Shown here in pieces: positions 10,079 to 18,048 of a stretch of DNA of 64,000 bases. Origin of the DNA: an uncultured Clostridium sp. (lineage in GTDB: Bacteria > Bacillota_I > Bacilli_A > RF39 > UBA660). How positions within the stretch are numbered: position 1 is the first letter of the stretch; each line of letters starts with the position of its first letter. Under the pieces are notes generated by a model. That model searched no databases, was not told the DNA's origin, and saw nothing but the letters and a program-made list of their open reading frames with translations. The position numbers and the translations under genes were made by a program. The DNA lies in contig CABUQZ010000002.1 of assembly GCA_902493795.1 (NCBI GenBank), positions 45,972-109,971 on the forward strand, in the 5' to 3' direction.

Positions 10079-10966
10079 ATGAATAATGAAATGTATGAAA
10101 TCGTAAAAAACAGAAAAGGTTTTATTGCTGCACTTGATCAAAGTGGTGGTAGTAGTGGTAAAACTCTTGCTCTTTATGGCATTAATGAAGATCAATATAA
10201 TAGTGAGGAAGAAATGTTTGATTTAATCCATAAAATGAGACAAAGAGTCTTTACAAGTAAGGTGTTCACAAATGAACATATTTTAGGAGCTATTTTATTT
10301 GAAAAGACAATGATGTCTAAGGTTGGTGATAGATATACAGCTGATTATTTGTGGGATGAAAAAAGAATTGTATCTTTTTTGAAAGTTGATAAAGGATTAA
10401 GAGAAGAAAACAATGGCGTTAAACTAATGAAAGATATACCACTTCTTCAAGAAACTTTAAAAGAAGCTTTAGATAAACATATCTTTGGTACTAAAATGAG
10501 ATCAGTTATCTATGAAGCTAATAGAGAAGGTATAAAAGAAGTTGTTGATCAACAATTTGAATTTGCTAAGATAATTTGTGATAATCACTTAGTGCCTATT
10601 ATCGAGCCAGAAGTAGATATTCATTCTAAAGATAAAAAGTTGTGTGAAGAAATACTTAAAGAAGAAATAATTAAACATTTAGATAATTGGGATAGCAATG
10701 ATAAAATTATGTTTAAGTTTACAATTCCAACAATGGCTAATCATTATTTGGATTTATATAAATATGGTTGTGTAGTTAGAATAGTTGCTTTATCAGGTGG
10801 ATATCCTAATGTTGAAGCGTGTGCTTTACTTCTTTTAAATAATAGAATGATAGCAAGTTTTTCAAGAGCATTACTTGAAGGATTAAGTGCTAATCAAACA
10901 CAAGAAGAATTTGATGAAAAATTAAAAGATTCAATTGATAAAATATATGAGGCTTCTTCTACGTAA
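10079..10966 (+). CDS. fda: fructose-bisphosphate aldolase, class I
   Basis: 295 residues. It catalyses reversible cleavage of fructose 1,6-bisphosphate to dihydroxyacetone phosphate and glyceraldehyde 3-phosphate through a lysine Schiff base, in cytoplasmic glycolysis. The sequence follows the staphylococcal Fda class I family closely: NRKGFIAALDQSGGSSGKTL at the start, FLKVDKGL, HIFGTKMRS, PIIEPEVDI, and VALSGGYPNVEA and ASFSRALLEGL near the end. ATG 10079 has GGAGG five bases upstream; the in-frame TTG at 10067 precedes that site and is rejected. It appears to be a single-gene unit, since a terminator follows. Confidence 0.95.
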   Translation: MNNEMYEIVKNRKGFIAALDQSGGSSGKTLALYGINEDQYNSEEEMFDLIHKMRQRVFTSKVFTNEHILGAILFEKTMMSKVGDRYTADYLWDEKRIVSFLKVDKGLREENNGVKLMKDIPLLQETLKEALDKHIFGTKMRSVIYEANREGIKEVVDQQFEFAKIICDNHLVPIIEPEVDIHSKDKKLCEEILKEEIIKHLDNWDSNDKIMFKFTIPTMANHYLDLYKYGCVVRIVALSGGYPNVEACALLLLNNRMIASFSRALLEGLSANQTQEEFDEKLKDSIDKIYEASST

Positions 10967-11004
10967 TATTGATAATTTTTTTACACAGAGTATTAATATT
11001 TATA

Positions 11005-11045
11005 AAGTGTATGAAAATATAAGTGTATATTTTCAGCACTTTTTT
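11005..11045 (+). terminator. Rho-independent terminator after fda
   Basis: A long AT-rich hairpin (AAGTG..TGAAAATATA pairing with TATATTTTCA.CACTT, one bulge) is followed by a run of Ts. Confidence 0.75.
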
Positions 11046-11062
11046 GAACTTATGGAGGGTAT

Positions 11063-11251
11063 ATGCAAAAAGTTAAATATGGTGATTCATATATAATAAT
11101 AGATGATAGTGAAGTTGATGAAAAAGAAACAGGCGTTGTAATAAAAGAAAGTAATGATTTAGAAAAAACACAGGAAATAAATTTAGATTTGAAGAAATCT
11201 TCTTTAGATGACACTATAACGGATTTATGGGGTAATCAAGATGAGCAATAA
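11063..11251 (+). CDS. small acidic protein, unknown
   Basis: 62 residues with GGAGG upstream. It is strongly acidic (many Asp/Glu) and lacks Cys, a signal peptide or a membrane segment; the end SLDDTITDLWGNQDEQ looks like a short interaction tail. Its last 11 bases overlap the start of the next gene, so the two are translationally coupled and probably work together. I recognise no family. A small acidic partner ahead of an effector-like protein could be a chaperone, but this is inference. Confidence 0.7.
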   Translation: MQKVKYGDSYIIIDDSEVDEKETGVVIKESNDLEKTQEINLDLKKSSLDDTITDLWGNQDEQ

Positions 11252-12632
11252 TTTAGTTTATGATACTCCAAGACTAGATGATATTACTAAATTTTTACAA
11301 CGTATTTATAGGATAAGAATCGATAATCCAACGTTATGTTTAGATAAGAATATTATTTATCATGAATTGTGTAGGGCTGGTATAAAAAAGTCTGAAGTTT
11401 CAGATAATGGCGAATTAAAATCAAACGAAGAAATGTTTGAAAAGTGGGATAAAAGATTTGAATATAATCCTAACGTTTTTGCATTTAATGATCCAGGATG
11501 GCCATATTTTTTTCAGTTTGTACATGGAAATATGCATAATTCTAATGAATATGTCAAATTGTATATACCTCTTGATTCAAAACACTTATATGAAGGAGCT
11601 AATATTCTTTTTGATTATATAGCATCTTTAAATATTGATCACTGTTCAAAGATATCTAAGAATGTAAGAAGTGATAATGTTATAGTAAGACTTAGAAAAG
11701 GTGATTACTATAATGCTATGAAAATAATAAACTTTGTTAAATCAAACAAGTATTTAAATGAAGGACTTAATAAAACTAATCCTTTTGTTCCAACAATTTG
11801 TGGTATTGGTATTATGGATGAAAGTGGAATATCTTATAATTCTGAAATAGCAATGCGTATAAGAGATTATATAAATTTTTGTGTTAATCGTAATGTTACA
11901 AATGTTGATGCAAAATCATTTACAAATTGGATGAAAGAAAATGGATTCAATAAGGAAGTTCAATCAATTTATATGGATGCTGTTGAAGAAAAAAAGGAAG
12001 TATCTTACTCTACAAGTGATAAGGTTCAGTTAGTTATTAGTTCACTTAAAGCAACATTTAATAAATATGGTTATTATCAAGTATATGGTGCATTATGTAA
12101 TGCATTAAAAGATGGAGATTTCGAAAGTTTTACTAATGGTAATTCAAATGAGCCTAATTATAGAGATCTTATGAAGCAAAGCTTAGATAGTAATACTTTA
12201 AAAACAATTGTGTATAGTATGCTTGAAAAAATATGCAATAAAAATGTCGATGATTTAGATATTCAAAATGCTGTGAGAAGATTTTGTGATTATTTATTTA
12301 GAAATTCGATGGTTAAAGATTTGGAAGAAGCTTGTAAGGTAACTATTAGCAAAATAAGTGAAAAACAGTGTGTTGATGCTCTTCACAATTATTACTATCA
12401 AAATATTCCAACTTATTTTTCTAGATATAAACCAAATGATCCAAGTCAAAAGAATTATAGAAATGTAGTAATTTCTTACGATAAGACTTCATTATTACAA
12501 TCTGTTAAGGTTTCTTTATTACTTAGAGATATAAATATAGAAGGATTAAGTCCAGATGATATGTTTAGACTATATTCTATGGAACTTGCTAAATCTAAGG
12601 ATTTTGAAGAAACAAAAGTTGCTAAAGTATAA
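11241..12632 (+). CDS. uncharacterised protein, possibly HopA1-like
   Basis: 463 residues, cytoplasmic by appearance. Residues about 105-225 contain KLYIPLDSKHLYEGANILFD, then NVRSDNVIVRL, then GDYYNAMKII, then PFVPTICGIGIMDESG with ISYNSE. The order of strand, R-x-D-x-x-V, DY, P-F-x-P and G-x-G with E-x-G-x-S resembles the HopA1 effector family, which is also found in non-pathogens. This is pattern memory, not a search. The C-terminal 200 residues are helical and unassigned. It is co-transcribed with the 62-aa acidic protein, and there is no secretion signal. It could instead be an unrelated lineage-specific protein. Confidence 0.6.
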   Translation: MSNNLVYDTPRLDDITKFLQRIYRIRIDNPTLCLDKNIIYHELCRAGIKKSEVSDNGELKSNEEMFEKWDKRFEYNPNVFAFNDPGWPYFFQFVHGNMHNSNEYVKLYIPLDSKHLYEGANILFDYIASLNIDHCSKISKNVRSDNVIVRLRKGDYYNAMKIINFVKSNKYLNEGLNKTNPFVPTICGIGIMDESGISYNSEIAMRIRDYINFCVNRNVTNVDAKSFTNWMKENGFNKEVQSIYMDAVEEKKEVSYSTSDKVQLVISSLKATFNKYGYYQVYGALCNALKDGDFESFTNGNSNEPNYRDLMKQSLDSNTLKTIVYSMLEKICNKNVDDLDIQNAVRRFCDYLFRNSMVKDLEEACKVTISKISEKQCVDALHNYYYQNIPTYFSRYKPNDPSQKNYRNVVISYDKTSLLQSVKVSLLLRDINIEGLSPDDMFRLYSMELAKSKDFEETKVAKV

Positions 12633-12655
12633 AAGACTTATTTTATAAAGTATTC

Positions 12656-12684
12656 TTGTAAAATCTTTAGCAAAATGGTATTAT
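12656..12684 (+). promoter_or_regulatory. promoter of the cda operon region
   Basis: TTGTAA at 12656-12661, a 17-base spacer, then TATTAT at 12679-12684. Transcription would start near 12691, a few bases before the GAGGTG ribosome binding site at 12695. Confidence 0.6.
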
Positions 12685-12706
12685 AAATATGATAGAGGTG
12701 GCTAGG

Positions 12707-13165
12707 ATGGAAATATTATTAGTGTTTTTTAGAGATGTTTTAAGTGGTTGGGTTTATTGGCTTTATTTGGCTTTTTGTATTTTCTTGATTTTCTTTATTT
12801 TAGGTTTTGTTGCAGATGGAAAAAGAATGAGAATTAACAACAAATTAAAAGAAAAGAAAAAGTACGATATTGAATCAGGAAGAGAAGCAGCTATTGCTGC
12901 TATGGAATCAAAACAAGTTTTGGATGTTGATTCAGATGAAGACCCTTTAGCTAATCAAAATCCTAATGCCACACTTAATGCGGCAATTAATTCTGCAGCA
13001 CAAAACAACAATTCAGATATTGCCTCACTTTCTAAACCTAATGAAGAGGTTCCAAGTGTTATGGTATTAAATTCTGATCCTGTTGCAAATACTCAGCAAA
13101 CAAATACATCAGGAGCACAAGTTCAAGAAAAGGTTGTGATTGACTCTAGTTCATTACAACGATAA
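12707..13165 (+). CDS. single-pass membrane protein upstream of cdaA, unknown
   Basis: 152 residues. One membrane segment (about 10-37, rich in Trp, Phe and Leu) is followed by a basic stretch KRMRINNKLKEKKK, so the rest should be cytoplasmic. The remainder is low-complexity Ala/Asn/Ser-rich (DSDEDPLANQNPNATLN and after). ATG 12707 has GAGGTG six bases upstream; the in-frame ATG at 12689 lies on the predicted transcription start. It sits 19 bases ahead of cdaA, so it may be a membrane partner of the cyclic-di-AMP synthase, but no known family is recognised. Confidence 0.72.
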   Translation: MEILLVFFRDVLSGWVYWLYLAFCIFLIFFILGFVADGKRMRINNKLKEKKKYDIESGREAAIAAMESKQVLDVDSDEDPLANQNPNATLNAAINSAAQNNNSDIASLSKPNEEVPSVMVLNSDPVANTQQTNTSGAQVQEKVVIDSSSLQR

Positions 13166-13184
13166 TTAATGCATGGGAGGATTT

Positions 13185-14012
13185 ATGATTACAGTTGATT
13201 CGGTTTTTTCTATACTAAATAAAATCACTGATATTTTATTAGTATGGTTAATGTTTTATTACATTCTAAAGAATATAAAAAATAATGTTAAACTTACACT
13301 TTTATTTAAAGGTTTATTAATAATGATAATCCTTAAAGTAGTAAGTGACATATTTAATTTAGTTACTATTGGATGGTTACTTGAATATATAATTATGTGG
13401 GGACCTCTTGCAATAATTATTATATTTCAACCTGAAATTAGATCGGTTTTGGAACAGCTTGGAAGAAGTCAGTTGTTAGGTAGACACAAAGTATTAACAG
13501 TTAATGAAAGAGAAAATTTAATTTATGAAATTGTTCAAGCAATGGATTATTTAAAGAAAGCTAAAATTGGAGCGTTAATAGTTATCGAAAGAGATGTTAG
13601 TTTAAGTGATTATATTGCTAAAGCTAAGAAGATTTATGGTGATTTGACTAGTGACTTATTAATTGCTCTGTTTTTCCCAAATAACCCTATGCATGATGGT
13701 GGAGTTATAATTCAAGGAAATAGAATAAGTTGCGGTGGTGCAGTATTCCCAACAAGTGGTAGTGATAAGATTAATAAAAGATTAGGTACAAGGCATAGAG
13801 CAGCATTAGGAATAAGTGAAGAAACAGATTGTATTGCTTTAATTGTTTCAGAAGAAACAGGAAGACTTTCTGTTGCTATAAAGGGAGAATTATTCTATAA
13901 TTTATCACTTGATGATGTTCGTATGATGCTTGTTGACGAATTACGACCTAAGAGAGAATCTGAAATAGGCGACGAGATTGATGAGGAAGAGATATATGAA
14001 GAAAATAAGTAA
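13185..14012 (+). CDS. cdaA: diadenylate cyclase CdaA
   Basis: 275 residues. It makes cyclic di-AMP from two ATP. The N-terminus has three membrane segments (about 5-85), followed by the DAC (DisA_N) domain from about 100 with the two signature motifs: DGG at 171-173 (HDGGVII) and RHR at 203-205 (GTRHRAALG). Cyclic di-AMP controls potassium, osmolyte balance and wall homeostasis in Firmicutes. ATG 13185 follows GGGAGG by four bases; the in-frame ATG at 13173 precedes that site. Its last 17 bases overlap cdaR, the usual regulatory partner, as in other Bacilli, though glmM is not adjacent here. Confidence 0.95.
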   Translation: MITVDSVFSILNKITDILLVWLMFYYILKNIKNNVKLTLLFKGLLIMIILKVVSDIFNLVTIGWLLEYIIMWGPLAIIIIFQPEIRSVLEQLGRSQLLGRHKVLTVNERENLIYEIVQAMDYLKKAKIGALIVIERDVSLSDYIAKAKKIYGDLTSDLLIALFFPNNPMHDGGVIIQGNRISCGGAVFPTSGSDKINKRLGTRHRAALGISEETDCIALIVSEETGRLSVAIKGELFYNLSLDDVRMMLVDELRPKRESEIGDEIDEEEIYEENK

Positions 14013-15357
14013 AGCAGTAGGAAGATTTTTTAAATCAATTGCAAGGTTCTTTGATAAGTGGTTGATTACACCTTTGACTAAATTCTTTGTTAGTTTTATT
14101 GATTTCTTTAATAATAAAGGTAGTAAATTTGAAAAGTTTTTAGTTAATAGACAAGCATTAGTAGTAATTTCACTTTTATTTGCATTAATTACATTTTATA
14201 TGATAGATGAAAAACATGTTACGTTAATAGATAAGTCTGCTGAAGTGTTATATAATCAAAAAGTAAATGTTAAAACGAATGAAGCTTTATATGTTGTAGA
14301 AGGAGTTCCAGAAGAAGTAGATGTTACTTTAGTTGGAAGAAAGATGGATGTATATCTTGCTAAACAATATCCTTTAAATGGTGTAACACTTGACTTAACT
14401 GGATATACTCCAGGAAGTTATTCGGTTGGATTTAAGTATGAACAAGCAGTATCATCTGTAGAATACAAAGTAGATCCATCATCAGTAAATATTAGAATTT
14501 ATGATAAGATTTCAGTTACAAAAGAAGTTTCTAAAGATATTATTCATAAAGATCATTTGGATTCTAAATTGTATATTGATGAAGGAGAAATCACTTTTGG
14601 TAAAAATGAAGATAATGTTATAGTTAAAGGTGCTTCTCATAGACTTGATGAGGTTGCATCTGTAAAAGCTATAATCGATATTGATAAAATAAGTAATATT
14701 AAAGTTGGTACTACTACATTATCTGATGTTCCTTTAATCGCATATGATAGTGAAGGAAATAAAATGGATGTAGAAATTGTACCAGCAACTGTAAATGCAA
14801 CAATAAAAATTACTTCTCCTAGTAAAGAAGTGCCAATTAAATTAATGGTTGAAGGAAAACTTGATGATGTTGCTATTAAATCTTTAACACCATCAATTAA
14901 GAAAGTAACAGTATATGGTAGTGAAGAAGCAATTAGTAAAATTGATAGTTTACCAGTTAAAGTAGATGTTACTGGAGTTAAAGAAGACAAAACTTATAGT
15001 ATTAACCTTTCTAAACCAAATGGAATAAGAGAGATAAGCGAAAAAACAATAACAATTGACTTGAAAGTAGGAAGTGTTGTATCACGTGATATTCCTGGAA
15101 TTCCAATTGATGCACGAAATCTAGATAGTGGATATTCTGTACAGGTAATTGGTGAAAAGAATGTAACTGCAACTGTAATTGTTAATGGAGTAAAAGAAAT
15201 AGTAGAATCTATTGAACCAACTTCAATAAGAGCTTATGTTGATCTTAAAGGAAAGACAGCAGGAGAGTATACTGTTCCTGTTTATGTAGAAGGAGACAAT
15301 ACTATGGTATCTTATTCTTCTAGAGTAAAAGAAATAACAGTAAAAATAAGCAAATAA
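13996..15357 (+). CDS. cdaR: YbbR-domain protein, CdaA regulator
   Basis: 453 residues. A short basic N-terminus and one membrane segment (about 50-70, ALVVISLLFALITFYMI) anchor an extracytoplasmic part made of repeated YbbR domains, seen as recurring V-x-V-x-G and strand-rich segments such as VTVYGSEEAISKIDSLPVKV. CdaR binds CdaA and modulates its activity in Firmicutes. ATG 13996 has GAGGAAGAG just upstream, inside cdaA; two earlier in-frame starts (TTG 13978, ATG 13981) are less well placed. Translational coupling to cdaA is expected. Confidence 0.92.
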   Translation: MKKISKAVGRFFKSIARFFDKWLITPLTKFFVSFIDFFNNKGSKFEKFLVNRQALVVISLLFALITFYMIDEKHVTLIDKSAEVLYNQKVNVKTNEALYVVEGVPEEVDVTLVGRKMDVYLAKQYPLNGVTLDLTGYTPGSYSVGFKYEQAVSSVEYKVDPSSVNIRIYDKISVTKEVSKDIIHKDHLDSKLYIDEGEITFGKNEDNVIVKGASHRLDEVASVKAIIDIDKISNIKVGTTTLSDVPLIAYDSEGNKMDVEIVPATVNATIKITSPSKEVPIKLMVEGKLDDVAIKSLTPSIKKVTVYGSEEAISKIDSLPVKVDVTGVKEDKTYSINLSKPNGIREISEKTITIDLKVGSVVSRDIPGIPIDARNLDSGYSVQVIGEKNVTATVIVNGVKEIVESIEPTSIRAYVDLKGKTAGEYTVPVYVEGDNTMVSYSSRVKEITVKISK

Positions 15358-15379
15358 AAATGCACTTAGTGCATTTTTT
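15356..15379. terminator. bidirectional terminator between convergent genes
   Basis: A perfect 10-bp stem AAAAATGCAC - TTA - GTGCATTTTT. It has A and T runs on both sides, so it can serve cdaR and the convergent DUF378 gene. Confidence 0.85.
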
Positions 15380-15584
15380 GTTTGTCTTTGTCTATGGGTT
15401 CCAGTAAAAGGCCAATATTAATAAGTCCAGCAAGACCTATTATTGAATAAATAATTCTAGATATTATAGAATCACTTCCATTGAATAACATTGCTACTAG
15501 ATCCATTTCAAATAATCCTACTAATCCCCAATTTATTGCTCCAATTATTGTTAGAGTAAGGGCTATTTTTTGAAGTATTTGCAT
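15366..15584 (-). CDS. DUF378 family membrane protein
   Basis: 72 residues. Two membrane segments (about 5-30 and 43-65) with the family pattern LTIIGAINWGLVGLF and IIYSIIGLAGL. Family members are small bacterial inner-membrane proteins (YuzA-like) of unknown role. ATG 15584 follows AAAGGAGG on the minus strand; the frame opens ten codons earlier at 15614, before that site. It is convergent with cdaR and shares its terminator. Confidence 0.88.
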   Translation of the reverse strand: MQILQKIALTLTIIGAINWGLVGLFEMDLVAMLFNGSDSIISRIIYSIIGLAGLINIGLLLEPIDKDKQKMH

Positions 15585-15682
15585 ATTACCTCCTTTTAAT
15601 ATTATGTTATCCACAAATTTATAAATTATTCGTAATAATAAATTATTAGATAAATATAATTAATTGAGAAAAGGAGTTAAAA

Positions 15683-16672
15683 ATGAAAAAGATATTTATA
15701 GTATTATTTATTTCTTGCTTAGCTTTTGTGGGATGCTCTAATAAAAATGAAGACATTATAGAAGATGTTGTAGATAAGTTATCTAATATGGATAATTATT
15801 CTTTAAATGGAGTATTATCAATTAGTAATAATGAAGAAACTTATAATTATGATGTTACTGTTGGATATAAAGAAAAAGATAATTATCGAGTTAGTATTAT
15901 TAATAAATCAAATAATCATGAACAGATTATCTTAAAAAGTAATGATGAAGTATACGTGATAACACCTGCTTTAAATAAGAGCTTTAAATTCCAAAGTGAC
16001 TGGCCTCTTAATAATTCACAAATATACATATTTGCTTCTATTTTAAATGATATAAATATTGATCAAGAGAAAGAATCAACTAAAACAGATGATGGCTATG
16101 TAATAACTACTAAAGTTAATTATCCTAATAATATAGGATTAGTAAGTCAGAAAATATATGTAGATAATGATGCTAATATAAAGAAAATAGAAGTTATCAA
16201 TGATTCTAATATTGTTGAAATGGTAATGACTTTCAATGATTTAGATGAAAAAGCAAAATTTCCTGATAATTATTTTGATTTAAATAGTATAGTATCAGAT
16301 ATTGAAGTAAAAGATAATGTAGAAACTGGATCAATTGATAATACACTATATCCTTTATATATACCTGATGGAACAGTATTAAGTAATGAAGAGAAAATTA
16401 CTAAAGAAAATGGAGAAAGGGTAATACTAACCTTTGATGGAGAAAAACCATTCTTATTAGTTGAAGAAACAACTGACATTGAAAAGGATTTTTCGATAGT
16501 ACCTATTTTTGGTGAACCATCATTTTTAAATGATACAGTTGGTGCAATTACAGAAAATTCACTTAGCTGGACTAGTGGAGGAATAGATTATTATTTAGTA
16601 TCTGATGCGATGGAAAAGAATGAATTAATTGAAATTGCTAATTCTATAAGTGTAGTTCCTATAATGAAATAG
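15683..16672 (+). CDS. lipoprotein with LolA-like (GerS/YdcC-type) domain
   Basis: 329 residues. A lipoprotein signal peptide ends in the lipobox LAFVGC (Cys18). The mature part (about 30-205) has the strand-rich pattern of LolA/YdcC/GerS-type proteins: NYSLNGVLSIS, DVTVGYKEKDNYRV, DEVYVITPALNKSFKFQS, then KIYVDNDANIKKIEV. The C-terminal 110 residues form a second module (LYIPDGTVLSNEEKI to NELIEIANSI) like the DUF4367-type tails seen in Firmicutes lipoproteins. It likely binds or senses envelope lipids or polymers, but the role is not known here. AAGGAG lies upstream and a terminator follows at once. Confidence 0.8.
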   Translation: MKKIFIVLFISCLAFVGCSNKNEDIIEDVVDKLSNMDNYSLNGVLSISNNEETYNYDVTVGYKEKDNYRVSIINKSNNHEQIILKSNDEVYVITPALNKSFKFQSDWPLNNSQIYIFASILNDINIDQEKESTKTDDGYVITTKVNYPNNIGLVSQKIYVDNDANIKKIEVINDSNIVEMVMTFNDLDEKAKFPDNYFDLNSIVSDIEVKDNVETGSIDNTLYPLYIPDGTVLSNEEKITKENGERVILTFDGEKPFLLVEETTDIEKDFSIVPIFGEPSFLNDTVGAITENSLSWTSGGIDYYLVSDAMEKNELIEIANSISVVPIMK

Positions 16673-16692
16673 AGAAAATTCTCTATTTTTTT
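16667..16692 (+). terminator. Rho-independent terminator
   Basis: AAATAGAG - AAAATT - CTCTATTT with a T run. It overlaps the stop codon of the lipoprotein gene. Confidence 0.8.
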
Positions 16693-16845
16693 AGTGTTAA
16701 AAGCTTTCTTTTTTTACATAGTATCGTTGTGATGAAATATTTACTAGTGTTATTTTTAACAAATTTTTAACATGTTATGTCTTTTTAGTTATTTGTATTT
16801 ATTTTTTTGGTAAAATCGAAACATAAGGAGTGTGTGAAGATAATT

Positions 16846-17214
16846 ATGAAAAAAAATAAGTATTTAGGGGGTGCTCTACTTTTATGTTCTTTGCTATTAA
16901 CTGGATGTGGTAGTGAAAGTAGTAAAAATGCTGATATTAATTGTACTAAGAAAGGTGAAGATGGAAGGGCAAATATCTATGCTTATCTTACAAATAGTAA
17001 AGTAAGTAGTACAGATATTGAGTATTCTTATGATTCTTTAGAAGAAGCAGAAAATGATTGTTCAAGTTATAAGAAAAATTATGATGGTGAAGCCGATGTT
17101 GTCTGTGATGGGAAAATAATTTATGTTAGCAATTATAAGGCGAAAGATGTTGTTGGATTAAGTAAAGAAGAATTTATTGAAGTAGCAGAAGATGATGGCT
17201 ATACATGTGAATAA
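16846..17214 (+). CDS. small lipoprotein, unknown
   Basis: 122 residues from ATG 16846. The signal peptide MKKNKYLGGALLLCSLLL ends in the lipobox LLTGC. The mature part is about 100 residues with several Cys (ADINCTKKG, AENDCSSYKK, ADVVCDGK, DGYTCE), which may form disulfides. GTG at 16834 is an alternative start: AAGGAG at 16825-16830 is spaced oddly for either. No family recognised. It sits between two terminators and is probably monocistronic. Confidence 0.75.
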   Translation: MKKNKYLGGALLLCSLLLTGCGSESSKNADINCTKKGEDGRANIYAYLTNSKVSSTDIEYSYDSLEEAENDCSSYKKNYDGEADVVCDGKIIYVSNYKAKDVVGLSKEEFIEVAEDDGYTCE

Positions 17215-17220
17215 AAGAAT

Positions 17221-17246
17221 AAGAACAATTAATTTGTTCTTTTTTC
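17221..17246 (+). terminator. Rho-independent terminator
   Basis: AAGAACAA - TTAAT - TTGTTCTT followed by Ts. The following 17247-17400 is AT-rich with nothing further seen. Confidence 0.8.
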
Positions 17247-17397
17247 TTATTTTAAAAAAATAAAGGCAATTAAATATTATTTGGTTTTGTTATTTATGTT
17301 GGTTTTTTAAAAAAAATAAGTGAGTAATTAAGTTTATTAGTTAGATTACTTATCGTCTTTAATTACTTATTATAATGCTAATTTGTGGCGTTTTTGT

Positions 17398-17425
17398 TTG
17401 TTTTTTAATTATTACGTGTTATAAT
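17398..17425 (+). promoter_or_regulatory. extended -10 promoter
   Basis: TTGTTT at 17398, a 16-base spacer, then TATAAT at 17420-17425 preceded by TGT, so an extended -10. Predicted leader is about 10 bases. Confidence 0.6.
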
Positions 17426-17441
17426 TTTATTGGTGATTGGT

Positions 17442-17957
17442 ATGAGTAAAAAAAATAAAGTAAATAAAGTAAAAAGTTATTCTAGTGATACAGATGAATT
17501 CAATAGAATGATTAAAGTATTGTTAGTAGTTGTTTTAGCTCTTGTTGCATTTTATTTTGTATTTGCAATAGCAAGAGGCGAAATATCTTTTGGTGAAGAT
17601 AAAAAAGAAGTTCAAATACAAGATGTTGAAATACTAGCAGGTAATACTTTTTCAAGAAATGAAACTGAGTATTATGTAATGTTATATGATTTTTCTTCAA
17701 CAGATTCTTCAATATATGCTAATTTATATGAGATGTATACAAGTTATTCAGCTTCTAATTCAATAAAAATGTATCTGGTTGATTTGAATAAAGGATTTAA
17801 TACAAGATATGTAACTATTGATAAGAAAGAAGTAAATATTAGTTCTATTGAAAACTTGAAAGTAGTAAATGGTACTTTAGTAAAAGTTAAAGAAGGAGCT
17901 GGAGTATCTTATTCTATTGGAAAAGACGAGATTAAGAAAACTTTATTTAATAAGTAG
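17442..17957 (+). CDS. membrane-anchored thioredoxin-fold-like protein without cysteines
   Basis: 171 residues. One membrane segment (about 25-47) is followed by an extracytoplasmic domain of about 115 residues. Its order of elements (YYVMLYDFSSTDSSIY, then a helix, then IKMYLVDLNKGFN, then NGTLVKVKEGAGVSY and a final helix) looks like a thioredoxin fold, but the place where CxxC would be is FSSTDSSIY, so no redox chemistry is expected. The fold call is inference. ATG 17442 follows GGTGA and an extended -10 promoter. Confidence 0.75.
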   Translation: MSKKNKVNKVKSYSSDTDEFNRMIKVLLVVVLALVAFYFVFAIARGEISFGEDKKEVQIQDVEILAGNTFSRNETEYYVMLYDFSSTDSSIYANLYEMYTSYSASNSIKMYLVDLNKGFNTRYVTIDKKEVNISSIENLKVVNGTLVKVKEGAGVSYSIGKDEIKKTLFNK

Positions 17958-17985
17958 AAGAGGCAAAGTAAAATTTGTCTTTTTT
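17958..17985 (+). terminator. Rho-independent terminator
   Basis: AAGAGGCAAA - GTAAAA - TTTGTCTTTT (two G.U pairs) with a T run. Confidence 0.7.
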
Positions 17986-18019
17986 AATTTAAAGTTTCAC
18001 TTTATTTATTAGTTATTTG

Positions 18020-18028
18020 TGTTAAAAT
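18020..18028 (+). promoter_or_regulatory. extended -10 promoter of S41 protease gene
   Basis: TGT-TAAAAT, about 20 bases before the start codon at 18049, with GAGGTG between them. Confidence 0.45.
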
Positions 18029-18048
18029 TATTATAGAGGTGTTAATGT

